DNA of 64,000 nt, taken from Paenibacillus odorifer (GTDB lineage: Bacteria; Bacillota; Bacilli; Paenibacillales; Paenibacillaceae). A program made the translations under genes and the position numbers. The notes beneath the pieces were generated by a model, which made no database searches, was not told where the DNA came from, and saw only the letters and a list, made by a program, of their open reading frames with translations. Where the stretch lies: positions 3,844,001-3,908,000 of the forward strand of contig NZ_CP009428.1 in assembly GCF_000758725.1 (NCBI RefSeq). The letters run 5' to 3'. Of the stretch, positions 54,056 to 63,417 are shown piece by piece (position 1 is the first letter of the stretch; each line of letters opens with the position of its first letter).

Positions 54056-55111
54056 TCAAACCTGTTCCTTAGTTAATTCAGCCATCTTCTCCAGCAGCTT
54101 GATCGCACTAAGCTGGGAGCTGAGCTGAATTACACCAGCAGTGGACGAAGTCCAATCTGTGCCAAACAACACTGTGTCCTCTGACTTTCCTTGTTCCCAG
54201 AGACATTCTGCATTCGCACGCAGGAAATCAACAGCATCAACTGCTGCAGAATCAGCTTTAACCCATTCAGCTGTATAGCGAATCAGGATCCCTTTAAACA
54301 GTCCCGCATCACCATTCCCTTCATCTGGCAGCACACCTCCCTGAGAGTCAGCAAGTTCATGTGCTGCGGCGGCAAAGGTTAGGTGAGCATCTTCTAAATA
54401 TTCTTGCTCTTTAGTAATACGGTACAGTTCAACTGCTGCGCCAATGAAGACGCCTTGATTGTAGGAGTATTTCCAATCCTTATCGATCTGGCCATTGCCA
54501 GTGCGATTCATGCCATCCCATACAAAACCCGTTGCCGGATCTACCAGATGCTCTTTTTGCCATCTGTATATTTTTAACGCCCATTCAAGATTGCTAGCTT
54601 CACCAAAAGCTTGATATAAGCGTGCCGCAAGTATAGCTGCCGGTGCGTTGGCTGGTGTATTTTTATAATCCAACTGTGACTTCTGCCAAGCAATCCCACC
54701 GCCCATATGCTCGTTCCAGCCTGTCTGAATGTCATTCCATAAAAGAAGGGCTGTATCTTTATAACCTTCCACTCCTGTTGCTTGATATGCACGAAGCCAC
54801 GCGAGAGCCATCCATTCCATATCATCATACAACTCGTTTGGCCATACTCCACCATTTCGCTGAAGCAGACCTTCATGAAGTGCGGAAAGCCTTTCGGCAT
54901 ACCAGTTCTCTCTAGTCCGCTGTAGTCCATCTACCAATACATCCACAGCATGAGCCATCCACCAATAATGAAAAATCGTGTTGCATTCTCCATTTGGACA
55001 AGGTGTTTCTATATTGTACATTTTGATCGCTTCATTCCAGAAGAATGAATCCAGCGCAGCTTGTGCTTGATTCGCCCGTACCTCCCAAATCCCTATCTCC
55101 AATTGGTTCAT
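54056..55111 (-). CDS. GH76 alpha-1,6-mannanase-like enzyme (copy 1)
   Basis: A 351-residue paralog of the next gene, with NELYDDMEWMALAWLRAY holding the catalytic Asp pair and the same KNTPANAPAAILAARLY and GFVWDGMNR segments. The two are clearly diverged, so the duplication is not recent; they may cut different linkages or chain lengths. No signal peptide. It starts after GGGAGAGAG, 33 nt after the permease gene. Cytosolic action on imported oligomannosides is inferred. Confidence 0.85.
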   Translation of the reverse strand: MNQLEIGIWEVRANQAQAALDSFFWNEAIKMYNIETPCPNGECNTIFHYWWMAHAVDVLVDGLQRTRENWYAERLSALHEGLLQRNGGVWPNELYDDMEWMALAWLRAYQATGVEGYKDTALLLWNDIQTGWNEHMGGGIAWQKSQLDYKNTPANAPAAILAARLYQAFGEASNLEWALKIYRWQKEHLVDPATGFVWDGMNRTGNGQIDKDWKYSYNQGVFIGAAVELYRITKEQEYLEDAHLTFAAAAHELADSQGGVLPDEGNGDAGLFKGILIRYTAEWVKADSAAVDAVDFLRANAECLWEQGKSEDTVLFGTDWTSSTAGVIQLSSQLSAIKLLEKMAELTKEQV

Positions 55112-55144
55112 ATAGACTCTCTCCCTGGTTCGATTTTTGTTGCA

Positions 55145-56032
55145 TTAACCCTTAATACCACTAAAGGCTATTCCCTGTACAAAATAACGCTGAAGCGCTA
55201 AAAACAACACCAATATCGGCAAGATCGCTACTAGCGCACCAGCCATCATTGGACCGTAGTCTGTTTGAAAATTATAAGAAAAAGCTTGAAGTCCCATTTG
55301 AATCGTTGCTTTGTTGGGATCATTCAGCACAATCATTGGCCATAAGAAACTGTTCCAGCCCGCTTGGAAGGTAAAGATACTTAAAGTAGCCAACGCTGGT
55401 TTAGTCAACGGCAAATAAATCCGCCAAAATATTTTAAACTCTCCACAGCCTTCGATCCGGGCCATTTCCATCATGTCACTAGGCAAGGTGAGAAAGAATT
55501 GCCGCATAAAGAACACAGCAAAGGTTCCTGAAGCACCCGGAAGAATAATCCCCCAGAATGAGTTCATCAGCCCGTTACCCCCGCTACCAAAAATATCATT
55601 GCCTCCAAAAAGAGGAATATGGCGCATAACATAAACCGTGGGGATCATCGTCACAATGCCTGGTATCATCATCGCCGCAAGCAGCACGCGGAATATTGGC
55701 TTATTGAGCTTAAAATTCAACTTTGCAAACGCGTATCCACTGATGGAACCAAAGAACAGATTCGCCAGTACACCCGCTACTGCAAGTACAAGCGAATTCC
55801 AGAAATAGAGCGCAAACGGAACCGTAGTAAATGCCTTACGATAGTGTTCTAAGGTCAAATGTGAAGGAAACCACCGGATGGGCATGGCGAATATCTCTTC
55901 GTCAGGCTTCAAGGATGTAAGAACACTCCAATAAAAAGGTAGAAACATTACGATGGCAATAACAATGCACACTATATAATAGATAGTTTTACTTAAGCTT
56001 CTTTTTAATAACGAACTTCCGCTAGTATCCAT
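55145..56032 (-). CDS. Sugar ABC importer permease (MalG type)
   Basis: About 295 residues with six membrane helices and the cytoplasmic EAA loop MARIEGCGEFKIFWRIYLP (about 190-208), which docks the ATPase. No ATPase gene is nearby; such CUT1 importers usually share MsmX. ATG at 56032 was chosen for AGAAGGGGG and GAGG upstream. It partners with the MalF-type permease encoded 33 nt upstream. Confidence 0.9.
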   Translation of the reverse strand: MDTSGSSLLKRSLSKTIYYIVCIVIAIVMFLPFYWSVLTSLKPDEEIFAMPIRWFPSHLTLEHYRKAFTTVPFALYFWNSLVLAVAGVLANLFFGSISGYAFAKLNFKLNKPIFRVLLAAMMIPGIVTMIPTVYVMRHIPLFGGNDIFGSGGNGLMNSFWGIILPGASGTFAVFFMRQFFLTLPSDMMEMARIEGCGEFKIFWRIYLPLTKPALATLSIFTFQAGWNSFLWPMIVLNDPNKATIQMGLQAFSYNFQTDYGPMMAGALVAILPILVLFLALQRYFVQGIAFSGIKG

Positions 56033-56065
56033 ACCTCTATCCCCCTTCTGCATGGCAAGCCCGGC

Positions 56066-56953
56066 TTATACAATGGACTCCTCCGCCTTTGTGATCCGCA
56101 TGTTTATAAGTGAGAATATGAGAATCGCCACAGCAAGCACAAATGCTTGTGCAGACGCATACCCCATTTGCAATTGATTAAAGCCCTGCTGATAGATCAG
56201 ATAAACCGGGGTCTTTGTCATATTCGCCGGACCACCCTGCGTCAGCACAAAAGCTTGGTCGAACAACTGCAACGCACCAATGATTGACATCGTACTGACA
56301 AGAAAGGTCGTTGGTCGCAGCTGCGGCCAAGTAATAAACCGGAAACAAGCCAGCTTATTAGCACCGTCCAGCCGTGCAGATTCGTACAAATAGTCAGGCA
56401 CGCCTTGCAGACCTGCCAAGTAGATAATCATATTAGAACCTACCGACTGCCAGAGGGTAAGCATAATAATGGACAACATCGCCGTTCGTGTCTCGGATAA
56501 CCAAGCCGGACCTGTAATCCCAACATAAGACAACAATCCGTTAACCAAACCAAATTCAGGATGCAAAAGCCAGATCCATACCGTAGCTGCAGCAACAGCG
56601 GATGTAAGGGTAGGCAGATAATTCAGTGTGCGGAACAACTTTACCCCACGCCAGGATCGACTAAGTAGAATCCCGAGGAGAAGCGAAATCAGAATATTAA
56701 ATGGAACGAAAATGATGGAATACAGAAATACATTTCGGAATGTTTTCCATAACAAACTGTCCTCTATCAAACGGCGATAGTTATCAAAACCGATCCAATC
56801 GTTTCTACTAAGTACATCGTAGTTGGTAAAGCTTAAATATAGCGCCATTACCACGGGGATGACCGTGAAAACTGTAAACAGCAATACCGTGGGTGTAATA
56901 AACAGATAAGCCGTCCGCGCCTGATGTTTCTCTAGCTTTCTGATGGAAGCCAT
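56066..56953 (-). CDS. Sugar ABC importer permease (MalF type)
   Basis: A 295-residue membrane protein with six helices; the EAA loop reads YESARLDGANKLACFRFIT (about 193-211). It lies between the solute-binding protein and the MalG-type permease. ATG after AGGAGGGGGT. Together they form a CUT1 oligosaccharide importer. Confidence 0.9.
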   Translation of the reverse strand: MASIRKLEKHQARTAYLFITPTVLLFTVFTVIPVVMALYLSFTNYDVLSRNDWIGFDNYRRLIEDSLLWKTFRNVFLYSIIFVPFNILISLLLGILLSRSWRGVKLFRTLNYLPTLTSAVAAATVWIWLLHPEFGLVNGLLSYVGITGPAWLSETRTAMLSIIMLTLWQSVGSNMIIYLAGLQGVPDYLYESARLDGANKLACFRFITWPQLRPTTFLVSTMSIIGALQLFDQAFVLTQGGPANMTKTPVYLIYQQGFNQLQMGYASAQAFVLAVAILIFSLINMRITKAEESIV

Positions 56954-57017
56954 TTCAGCTACCCCCTCCTAAGCAAAAGGGAGGCGAAACCTCCCTTCAC
57001 TTCAAATGTCTTACTTA

Positions 57018-58322
57018 TTACTTCACTACTTCATTATCCTTCAGCATTTTGTCGCCCTCTTCTTGTGATTTCTTTAAGGTCTCATCAATGCTCATCTTGT
57101 TTTGCTGGTTAAGCTGCAAATTAGGGGCCAAAGCATCAGTCTCCATCACGGAATAACCAGGGTGGTTCGGACGAACCTTAGCGAACTCCAGCGTTTCCAG
57201 AAACGGCTGCCACTTTGGATCATCCTTGAAAAATGGATCTTCCATCGATGGCTTATAACCCGGCAGATTTAGACTCGTCTTAGCCCAGAGCAACGCGTTA
57301 TCCTTGTTCGCTGTCCACCATTTGATGAACTCCCATGCCTCTTCTTTATGTTTGGAGCCTTCTGGAATCACTAGACCAAATCCACCCATGACACTGCCTT
57401 TATCACCATTTGGTCCGGCCGGAGGAGGAACGATTCCATAATCCAGATCTTTACCATATTTGTTATAGGTGCTGAGCATCCACGGACCGGAATACAGCAT
57501 AGCCACTTTACCTGTGACAAAAGCATCTTGCCCTTCACCAAGTCCAAGTTCGAACCCTACTTTATATACCTTATCCTTGTTCATCAATCGATCCCAGAAC
57601 TCAAGCACTTGCTTGCCCTGCTCATTATTAAAATTGGTCTTTCCATCTTCTGTAAGCATGGTGCCGCCAGCCTGTTGGAGATACATATTAAAAAGTCCCA
57701 AATCCCCCATAGAAAAACCTGCGGTCTCCAATTTATTTCCATTCCATTTGGTTAGCTTCGTAGCCGCTGCCTCTAGTTCATCCCAAGTTGTTGGAGGCTG
57801 AAGTCCAGCCTCTGCGAGCAGCTTCTTATTATAGAAAAGAGCACGTGCATCTACCGTAAGCGGCAGCCCATATAATTTGTCATCGTATGAAAGCTCCCGT
57901 AGCGATTCGCTGTAAAAATCATCTTCGGAAATGCCGTCACGCGTTAAGTATTCATCTACCGGATGCAGTACATTTTTCGGAGCATACAGTGAAGTTCTCC
58001 AACGGTCCCAAAACAGTACATCAGGAGTGCCGCCATTGGTCGCAGAAGTTAGGAATTTCGTAATCATATCCTGTTGCAGCACATATTTTACGTGAATTTT
58101 ATCCTGCGATTTATTAAAAGCATCCACCATGGTCTCGAATTGCTTCTGCCCCTCACCGCCCCAATCTCCCCAGAAGGTAAGCTCTGTCTTTTTCCCGGTA
58201 CTGCTCCCAGCTTTGCTTGTGTTTCCGGTCTCTTTGTCCGCAGATCCGTTATTACCACCGCAGCCCGCAGCAAGTGTAGTAGTCATTACCAAAACAATGG
58301 AGGTAACCAGCCATTTTTTCAT
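57018..58322 (-). CDS. Extracellular solute-binding lipoprotein (family 1)
   Basis: A 434-residue lipoprotein: signal peptide with lipobox LAAGC (cysteine at residue 21), a Gly/Ser/Lys linker, then a two-lobed sugar-binding fold (LTFWGDWGGEGQKQFETMV; DVLFWDRWRTSLYAP; GGFGLVIPEGSKHKEEAWEF). It would capture oligosaccharides for the two permeases. It follows the GH125 gene by 44 nt. Context points to alpha-mannooligosaccharides; binding is not provable from sequence. Confidence 0.92.
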   Translation of the reverse strand: MKKWLVTSIVLVMTTTLAAGCGGNNGSADKETGNTSKAGSSTGKKTELTFWGDWGGEGQKQFETMVDAFNKSQDKIHVKYVLQQDMITKFLTSATNGGTPDVLFWDRWRTSLYAPKNVLHPVDEYLTRDGISEDDFYSESLRELSYDDKLYGLPLTVDARALFYNKKLLAEAGLQPPTTWDELEAAATKLTKWNGNKLETAGFSMGDLGLFNMYLQQAGGTMLTEDGKTNFNNEQGKQVLEFWDRLMNKDKVYKVGFELGLGEGQDAFVTGKVAMLYSGPWMLSTYNKYGKDLDYGIVPPPAGPNGDKGSVMGGFGLVIPEGSKHKEEAWEFIKWWTANKDNALLWAKTSLNLPGYKPSMEDPFFKDDPKWQPFLETLEFAKVRPNHPGYSVMETDALAPNLQLNQQNKMSIDETLKKSQEEGDKMLKDNEVVK

Positions 58323-58366
58323 GTTCTCTATCCCCTTTAGAGTCGATTATAAAAACCTTGTTGGTC

Positions 58367-59632
58367 TCAACCGCGCTTAATTTGCCTACCACAGCGCATG
58401 AGTACAAGCTCACAGAACATCATGTTTGCCCAAGAGAACCATGGACGTGTAAATTCATCAGGATTATCCACATGAAACCCTTCATGCATAAATCCAGTTC
58501 CAGCATCCGTCTTCTCCAGCAGATGAAGTAAGACCTCCTGTTCCTCTATGCTGACAGATGTCATTCCCTGTATCGCTAAAGCTATGGGCCAGATATACCG
58601 ATTTGGCGTATGCGGACTTCCAATGCCAGCAGCCGCTTTTCCAGCGAAAAAATAGGGATTAGTGCTACTTAAAATAAGTTCACGGGTATTTTTATAGATA
58701 GGATCATCAGCAGTCACATAACCCAAATAAGGGATGGAGAGAAGACTCGGTACATTTGCATCATCCATAATATTCACCTGTCCCAGACCATCTACTTCAT
58801 AGGCATAGACCGTCCCAAACTCTGGATGTTCTACAATTCCATACTCACTTATTCCCTTATTGAGCTGGTCAGATAGTTTCCTAGCTTTCTTTTCCAGCTC
58901 CTGATCACCTAAAATCTCACGGGCAATTTCACACACATATCGTAAAACAACCACCGCGAACATATTGGCTGGAACCAAATACCCATATTCACAGGCATCG
59001 TCACTAGGACGAAATCCAGACCAAGTCATTCCGGTATAAGCCGTCAACGTCCCTTTGCCTTCTCGAGCTAACGTATCCGTGGGCGGACAGTTCATCCGTT
59101 GAAAAAGATATTTTGAATCGCGCTCATGGTTCTGTTCGGTAGTCCATAATGTTATGATTCTTTCTATGCCCGTTACAAATGACTCATTAAACTGACTTGT
59201 GCGACCCGAATTCTTCCAGAGCAGATAACTCAGTTGGATTGGATAACATAACGAATCAATTTCATATTTTCTTTCCCAGACTCCCGGGCTCATCTCTGTC
59301 AGATCCTCTTGGTGACCATGCCCACTTTCTTCTTCATTGAATGCGTTAGCATAAGGATCAAGCAGGATGTAAGTAAATTGTCTACGTACAAGTCCCTCAA
59401 TCATGTCTGCAATTTCTTCATCTTCGGAGGCAAGGATTAGGAAAGGTCTGACCTGTGCGGCGGAATCCCGTAGCCACATCGCTGGAATATCCCCGGTAAT
59501 AACAAAAGTGCTTCCGTTTGGCATTCGTTTTAAGGTTGTGTTCCAGGTGTTAGCCATACATTTCTCGAACATGTCGGCTAATTTCGGACGATCACTCAGC
59601 TGTGCTTTTACGCTAGATGCCAGTTTTTGCAT
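58367..59632 (-). CDS. GH125 exo-alpha-1,6-mannosidase
   Basis: A 421-residue, metal-independent alpha-mannosidase. FVITGDIPAMWLRDSAAQV (about 43-61), FRPSDDACEYGYLVPANM (about 207-224, with the probable general acid Asp) and FMHEGFHVDNPDEFTRPWF (about 382-400, with the probable base Glu) are GH125 signatures. It releases mannose from alpha-1,6-linked mannosides. No signal peptide, so it acts in the cytosol. It is the first gene of the six-gene operon; the ribosome binding site is weak. Confidence 0.9.
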   Translation of the reverse strand: MQKLASSVKAQLSDRPKLADMFEKCMANTWNTTLKRMPNGSTFVITGDIPAMWLRDSAAQVRPFLILASEDEEIADMIEGLVRRQFTYILLDPYANAFNEEESGHGHQEDLTEMSPGVWERKYEIDSLCYPIQLSYLLWKNSGRTSQFNESFVTGIERIITLWTTEQNHERDSKYLFQRMNCPPTDTLAREGKGTLTAYTGMTWSGFRPSDDACEYGYLVPANMFAVVVLRYVCEIAREILGDQELEKKARKLSDQLNKGISEYGIVEHPEFGTVYAYEVDGLGQVNIMDDANVPSLLSIPYLGYVTADDPIYKNTRELILSSTNPYFFAGKAAAGIGSPHTPNRYIWPIALAIQGMTSVSIEEQEVLLHLLEKTDAGTGFMHEGFHVDNPDEFTRPWFSWANMMFCELVLMRCGRQIKRG

Positions 59633-59689
59633 CGACTCGGGTATTTCTCTAGTTGCTTTCAGTTATAATACCCCCTTTTTCTTTTGAGC

Positions 59690-59705
59690 TTTGAAGCGCT
59701 TTCAT
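59690..59705. promoter_or_regulatory. cre-like catabolite control site
   Basis: On the minus strand ATGAAAGCGCTTCAA fits the CcpA site WTGAAARCGYTTWNN except at one position. It lies 5 nt downstream of the operon -10, so a bound CcpA would cover the start of transcription. Confidence 0.55.
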
Positions 59706-59710
59706 TGATT

Positions 59711-59739
59711 AGTATATTGTCATGTAATTGGTATGTCAA
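59711..59739 (-). promoter_or_regulatory. Sigma-A promoter of the mannan operon
   Basis: On the minus strand TTGACA (59734-59739), 17 nt, TATACT (59711-59716). An inverted repeat ATATTGTCAT-N9-ATGTCAATAT (59714-59742, one mismatch) covers the promoter and may be an operator. It lies about 80 nt before the GH125 start. Confidence 0.7.
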
Positions 59740-59877
59740 TATGTTTATTTATTATAATAATATATCAATACATCTATAAAGATAAATATATTTCTAAAAT
59801 AAATAAAAAAACCCATCCATAAAGATAGGTTTTCATAACAACTAATATATGTTTAATTTGGATAATAACCCAAATTT

Positions 59878-61062
59878 CTATTTAGAGATGGATTGTTTAG
59901 CAGAGCTTGTTGATTCACCAGAAATCAACTCAGCTTCCAGCATTATCTTATTGGACACACTTTGCCCGTTCATAATTCGCAATACATTTTCTACTGCGAG
60001 TCGCCCCATCTCTTCTTCATTTTGCCGTAAATGGGTAAATGCATAACCCGAACCGAGTGGAGTTGGCGGACTATCAAAGCAAATGATCGAAATATCTTCT
60101 GGAATCCGTAGCCCAAGTCGTTGGACCGCAGTTCTAGCCAGCAGCGCAATATTATATTCCACAGCAAAAAGCGCTGTTATTGTTGGATTCTTTTGCAAAT
60201 GAGAAATAAGCCGTGAAATGTCATGTTCAATATTCTCATCGTTGAAGGAATCCGGTAGTGTTGAGGTCAAATCGCTGACCCACAATCCCTTGTCTACAGC
60301 TACCCCCCGCTCCGCATGCGCTTGAATAAATCCTTCTACCCGCTCTTCAAGAGCTGTGGTATCCGCTGGAGGTGGAGAGAGAAAGGAGATGTGAGTATGC
60401 CCGAGATCAAATAAATACTCCGTACCTTTGAGTGCAGCCTGCATATTATCAGTACTGATCGATGCTGCTGCCACTCCTTTTAAATGGCGATCTACCAGAA
60501 CTAGCGGGAAGCGCCCTATCACCAATTTTAGAATCTCAGCATTAAAAAATTCGCCTTGAGCCGGAAAAATGATCAGACCATCTACACCTAAGCTGAGCAA
60601 CTTCTGAATAGACTTCTCTTCGTTCTCCGGGACCCCAAAGGTTCTTCTTAAAACCAGAAAACAATCATTATCACGTGAAGCCTGCTCCATGCCATAAATC
60701 AAGCCTGTGCCATAGCTGTTGCCAAAGTCGGTAATAACCAGACCGATCGTCTTTTCCTCATGGTTAAAGGAATTGAAAACAGTTCCGTCGGAGACCGTCC
60801 CCGGAGATATCGCTGATTCCATGTAATCGACTGCTGGATCAGCCACAAATGAACCTCTTCCAGGTTTTCTCACAATTAATTGTTCCGCGGCGAGCATTTC
60901 CAGAGCTTTTTTACTCGTAATCCGACTAACATTATAGGCTTCAGCCAGTTCTTTCTCAGAGGGAACCCGTTCGCCTTGTCCATAAGATTTATTAAGGATA
61001 AGTTGCTTCACTTCATCAAATATTTTTTCATACATCGGTTTGGATGATGTTGTCTCACTCAT
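59878..61062 (-). CDS. GntR/LacI-type regulator (AraR-like architecture)
   Basis: A 394-residue protein. A GntR winged helix (about 8-72: ILNKSYGQGERVPSEKELA, YNVSRITSKKALEML) is fused to a LacI-type sugar-binding domain (about 105-375: TIGLVITDFGNSYGTGLI, FPLVLVDRHLKGVAAASIS). AraR has this layout. It lies upstream of and on the same strand as the mannan operon, so it is its probable repressor. ATG after CAGGAGATAACG. The effector is unknown. Confidence 0.88.
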   Translation of the reverse strand: MSETTSSKPMYEKIFDEVKQLILNKSYGQGERVPSEKELAEAYNVSRITSKKALEMLAAEQLIVRKPGRGSFVADPAVDYMESAISPGTVSDGTVFNSFNHEEKTIGLVITDFGNSYGTGLIYGMEQASRDNDCFLVLRRTFGVPENEEKSIQKLLSLGVDGLIIFPAQGEFFNAEILKLVIGRFPLVLVDRHLKGVAAASISTDNMQAALKGTEYLFDLGHTHISFLSPPPADTTALEERVEGFIQAHAERGVAVDKGLWVSDLTSTLPDSFNDENIEHDISRLISHLQKNPTITALFAVEYNIALLARTAVQRLGLRIPEDISIICFDSPPTPLGSGYAFTHLRQNEEEMGRLAVENVLRIMNGQSVSNKIMLEAELISGESTSSAKQSISK

Positions 61063-61108
61063 GACTTTCGTTATCTCCTGACTCTAATTTTTTCATCTTA
61101 TACATAAT

Positions 61109-61137
61109 AATATATCATGATATATTAAGTTTGTCGA
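61109..61137 (-). promoter_or_regulatory. Regulator promoter with perfect palindrome
   Basis: On the minus strand TCGACA (61132-61137), 17 nt, TATATT (61109-61114). AATATATCATGATATATT (61109-61126) is a perfect 18-bp palindrome over the -10 and spacer. The 14-mer ATAATAATATATCA at 61104-61117 recurs at 59754-59767 upstream of the mannan operon promoter. Confidence 0.5.
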
Positions 61138-61224
61138 CATTTGTGCTGCTGCTGCAAAAAAAGAGGGAGGAAGGATGTATGGTGTAAAGTGGAAAAATAC
61201 AAATATTCATATATAAACAGAGAT

Positions 61225-61249
61225 AACCCGTATTCAGCGAATGCGGGTT
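61225..61249 (-). terminator. Hairpin at the end of the truncated VOC gene
   Basis: On the minus strand AACCCGCATTC-GCT-GAATACGGGTT pairs (one G-T), overlaps the stop codon and is followed by a weak T-rich tail. Confidence 0.5.
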
Positions 61250-61415
61250 AAATAAAGGCTAAGTAATCGATAAGCTGTTGAAAGGCAACTGCTCCATGTT
61301 CAAATTCGTTCCCAATGATCCCTTTGGTCGGGAATCCTAATCCATCCTTGTAAAAAATAAAAGCCTTCTCCAGATCGTCCACACCTAGTGTTATTACTGT
61401 AATCCGGGGTTTCAT
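61248..61415 (-). pseudogene. Truncated VOC (glyoxalase/dioxygenase-fold) protein, 55 codons
   Basis: The frame starts with ATG at 61415 after GGAGGC and encodes MKPRITVITLGVDDLEKAF, FYKDGLGFPTKGIIG and EFEHGAVAFQQL. These are the first beta-alpha-beta elements of VOC-fold proteins, which normally run to 110-140 residues. It stops after 55 codons inside a hairpin. The remaining half is not found in any frame downstream, so this is probably a gene remnant caused by a 3' deletion; a functional mini-protein cannot be excluded. Confidence 0.65.
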
Positions 61416-61645
61416 CTATATCGAGCCTCCTATTTTCGTTTCATTACATTGTACGGATGCGCTCATAAATTGCATTTTTACTATATTCTTAGATAATATC
61501 AAACCGTATTTCATCTAACAAGTTTTTACACTTTTGTCCATTTGTTCTTTTTTTATTCAAAAACAGCTAACACAGGTCTATCGTAAATTGCTGTTCAGAA
61601 TATATAATAGAGACTATCTGGTATAGAAAGGAAGTTGAATAGTTA

Positions 61646-63340
61646 ATGAAATTTAATGATTATCGCTATGAGCGCCCGGATGTAGAGAAGTTCAAACAGG
61701 ATTTTAACAACCTGCTTAAAGATCTCAATGACACCGAGCCATTAGAAGTGCAAAAGGCTTCCGTTACCGCTATTAACAAGCTTCGCAATGAGTTTGACAC
61801 GCTGCAGACATTGGTTAGCGTTCGCCATTCGATCAATACAACAGATGAATTCTACAAGGCTGAACAGGAATTCATGGACGAAATTGGGCCTATCGTTCAG
61901 GAATACATAACGGACTATTACAAAGCACTCGTCAATTCCAAATACAGAGCCGAATTCGAACAAGAATGGGGCACACAGCTGCTTCAGCTTGCAGAAGTAG
62001 CTCTGCGTACTTTTAGTCCAGAAATCATCGAAGATTTACAATTGGAGAACAAACTCTCTACAGAATACGCTCAGCTTATCGCGTCCGCTAAGATTCCATT
62101 CGAAGGCGAAGAACGCACACTGACTCAGCTTACTCCTTTTGAATTGTCCACGGACCGTGATATGCGTAAACGTGCTTCACAAGCCAGATATGATTTTATG
62201 TCTGAACATGAAAGTGAATTTGATCGAATCTATGACGAGCTAGTTAAAGTCCGTGACCGCATTGCTAAAAAGCTTGGTTACAGCAACTTTGTGGAGCTAG
62301 GTTATGACCGGATGATGCGGACCGATTATAACGCCGACATGGTAGCCAACTTCCGCAAACAAGTTCTGGAGCATATCGTACCCGTCTCCCAACAGCTTAA
62401 GAAACGGCAGACTGAACGTCTAGGCCTGGATGCCTTGAAATTTTATGACGAGAACTTCAGCTTCAAGACTGGCAACGCCACTCCTAAAGGAGATCCTGAC
62501 TGGATTGTAGCTAACGGATCAAAGATGTACAAAGAGCTCTCTCCGGAAACTGATGAATTTTTTACTTTTATGTTGGATAACAATCTAGTGGATTTAGTAA
62601 GTAAAAAAGGAAAGCAAGGCGGCGGCTATTGTACTTACTTCAGCCAATACCAGGCACCTTTTATTTTCTCGAATTTCAATGGAACCTCAGGGGATATTGA
62701 TGTCTTGACCCATGAAGTGGGGCATGCCTTCCAGGTGTATGAAAGCCGAAATATTAATGTACCCGAATATGCTTTTCCTACTTATGAAGCCTGTGAGATC
62801 CATTCCATGAGCATGGAGTTTTTTGCTTGGCCATGGATGGAATTGTTCTTTGAAGAGGATGCAGACAAATACCGTTTCAATCATTTGGCAGATAGCCTTC
62901 AGTTTATTCCTTACGGAGTTACTGTAGATGAATTCCAGCATTTTGTTTACAGCAATCCTGAAGCAACCCCTGCTGAACGTAAGCAAGCATGGCGAGAAAT
63001 CGAGAAAAAATATTTGCCGCACCGCAATTATGAAGGTAATGCTTATCTGGAACAGGGTGGATTTTGGCATAAGCAAGGCCATATCTTCGCTTCCCCGTTC
63101 TATTACATTGACTATACACTAGCACAGCTATGTGCCTTCCAGTTCTGGAAACGCTCAAATGAAGATTTCAAATCCGCTTGGAGTGATTATTTGGAGTTAT
63201 GTCAAGCCGGAGGAAGCAAATCCTTTATCAAGCTAGTTGAACTTGCGGGCCTGACTTCACCTTTTGAAGATGGCTGCATTAGCTCGGTCATTGGGGAGAT
63301 TGAAAGCTGGTTAAACAGCATTAATGATAAAGAACTTTAA
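61646..63340 (+). CDS. M3-family oligoendopeptidase
   Basis: A 564-residue, mostly helical zinc peptidase of the PepF-like M3B group. Zinc site HEVGH at 356-360 and the third ligand Glu384 in EIHSMSMEF are present. QGGGYCTYFSQYQAPFIFSNF (around 325-345) is the conserved segment before the active site. It degrades oligopeptides in the cytoplasm. It is monocistronic with AAAGGAAG upstream of ATG and a terminator 20 nt after the stop. Confidence 0.9.
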   Translation: MKFNDYRYERPDVEKFKQDFNNLLKDLNDTEPLEVQKASVTAINKLRNEFDTLQTLVSVRHSINTTDEFYKAEQEFMDEIGPIVQEYITDYYKALVNSKYRAEFEQEWGTQLLQLAEVALRTFSPEIIEDLQLENKLSTEYAQLIASAKIPFEGEERTLTQLTPFELSTDRDMRKRASQARYDFMSEHESEFDRIYDELVKVRDRIAKKLGYSNFVELGYDRMMRTDYNADMVANFRKQVLEHIVPVSQQLKKRQTERLGLDALKFYDENFSFKTGNATPKGDPDWIVANGSKMYKELSPETDEFFTFMLDNNLVDLVSKKGKQGGGYCTYFSQYQAPFIFSNFNGTSGDIDVLTHEVGHAFQVYESRNINVPEYAFPTYEACEIHSMSMEFFAWPWMELFFEEDADKYRFNHLADSLQFIPYGVTVDEFQHFVYSNPEATPAERKQAWREIEKKYLPHRNYEGNAYLEQGGFWHKQGHIFASPFYYIDYTLAQLCAFQFWKRSNEDFKSAWSDYLELCQAGGSKSFIKLVELAGLTSPFEDGCISSVIGEIESWLNSINDKEL

Positions 63341-63360
63341 TAATACCTTGCAGTACCGAT

Positions 63361-63402
63361 AAAAAAGCAATCCCTGCTTCTTAGCTGGGATTGCTTTTTT
63401 TT
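63361..63402 (+). terminator. Intrinsic terminator after the oligoendopeptidase gene
   Basis: AAAAGCAATCCC...GGGATTGCTTTT stem with T-run; it may also serve the convergent gene. Confidence 0.85.
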
Positions 63403-63417
63403 GCACATCGAGGTTAT

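Noticed and set aside
54574..54930. A 118-codon minus-strand frame within the GH76 gene
   Set aside because: Alternative frame of the same strand, with no family features.
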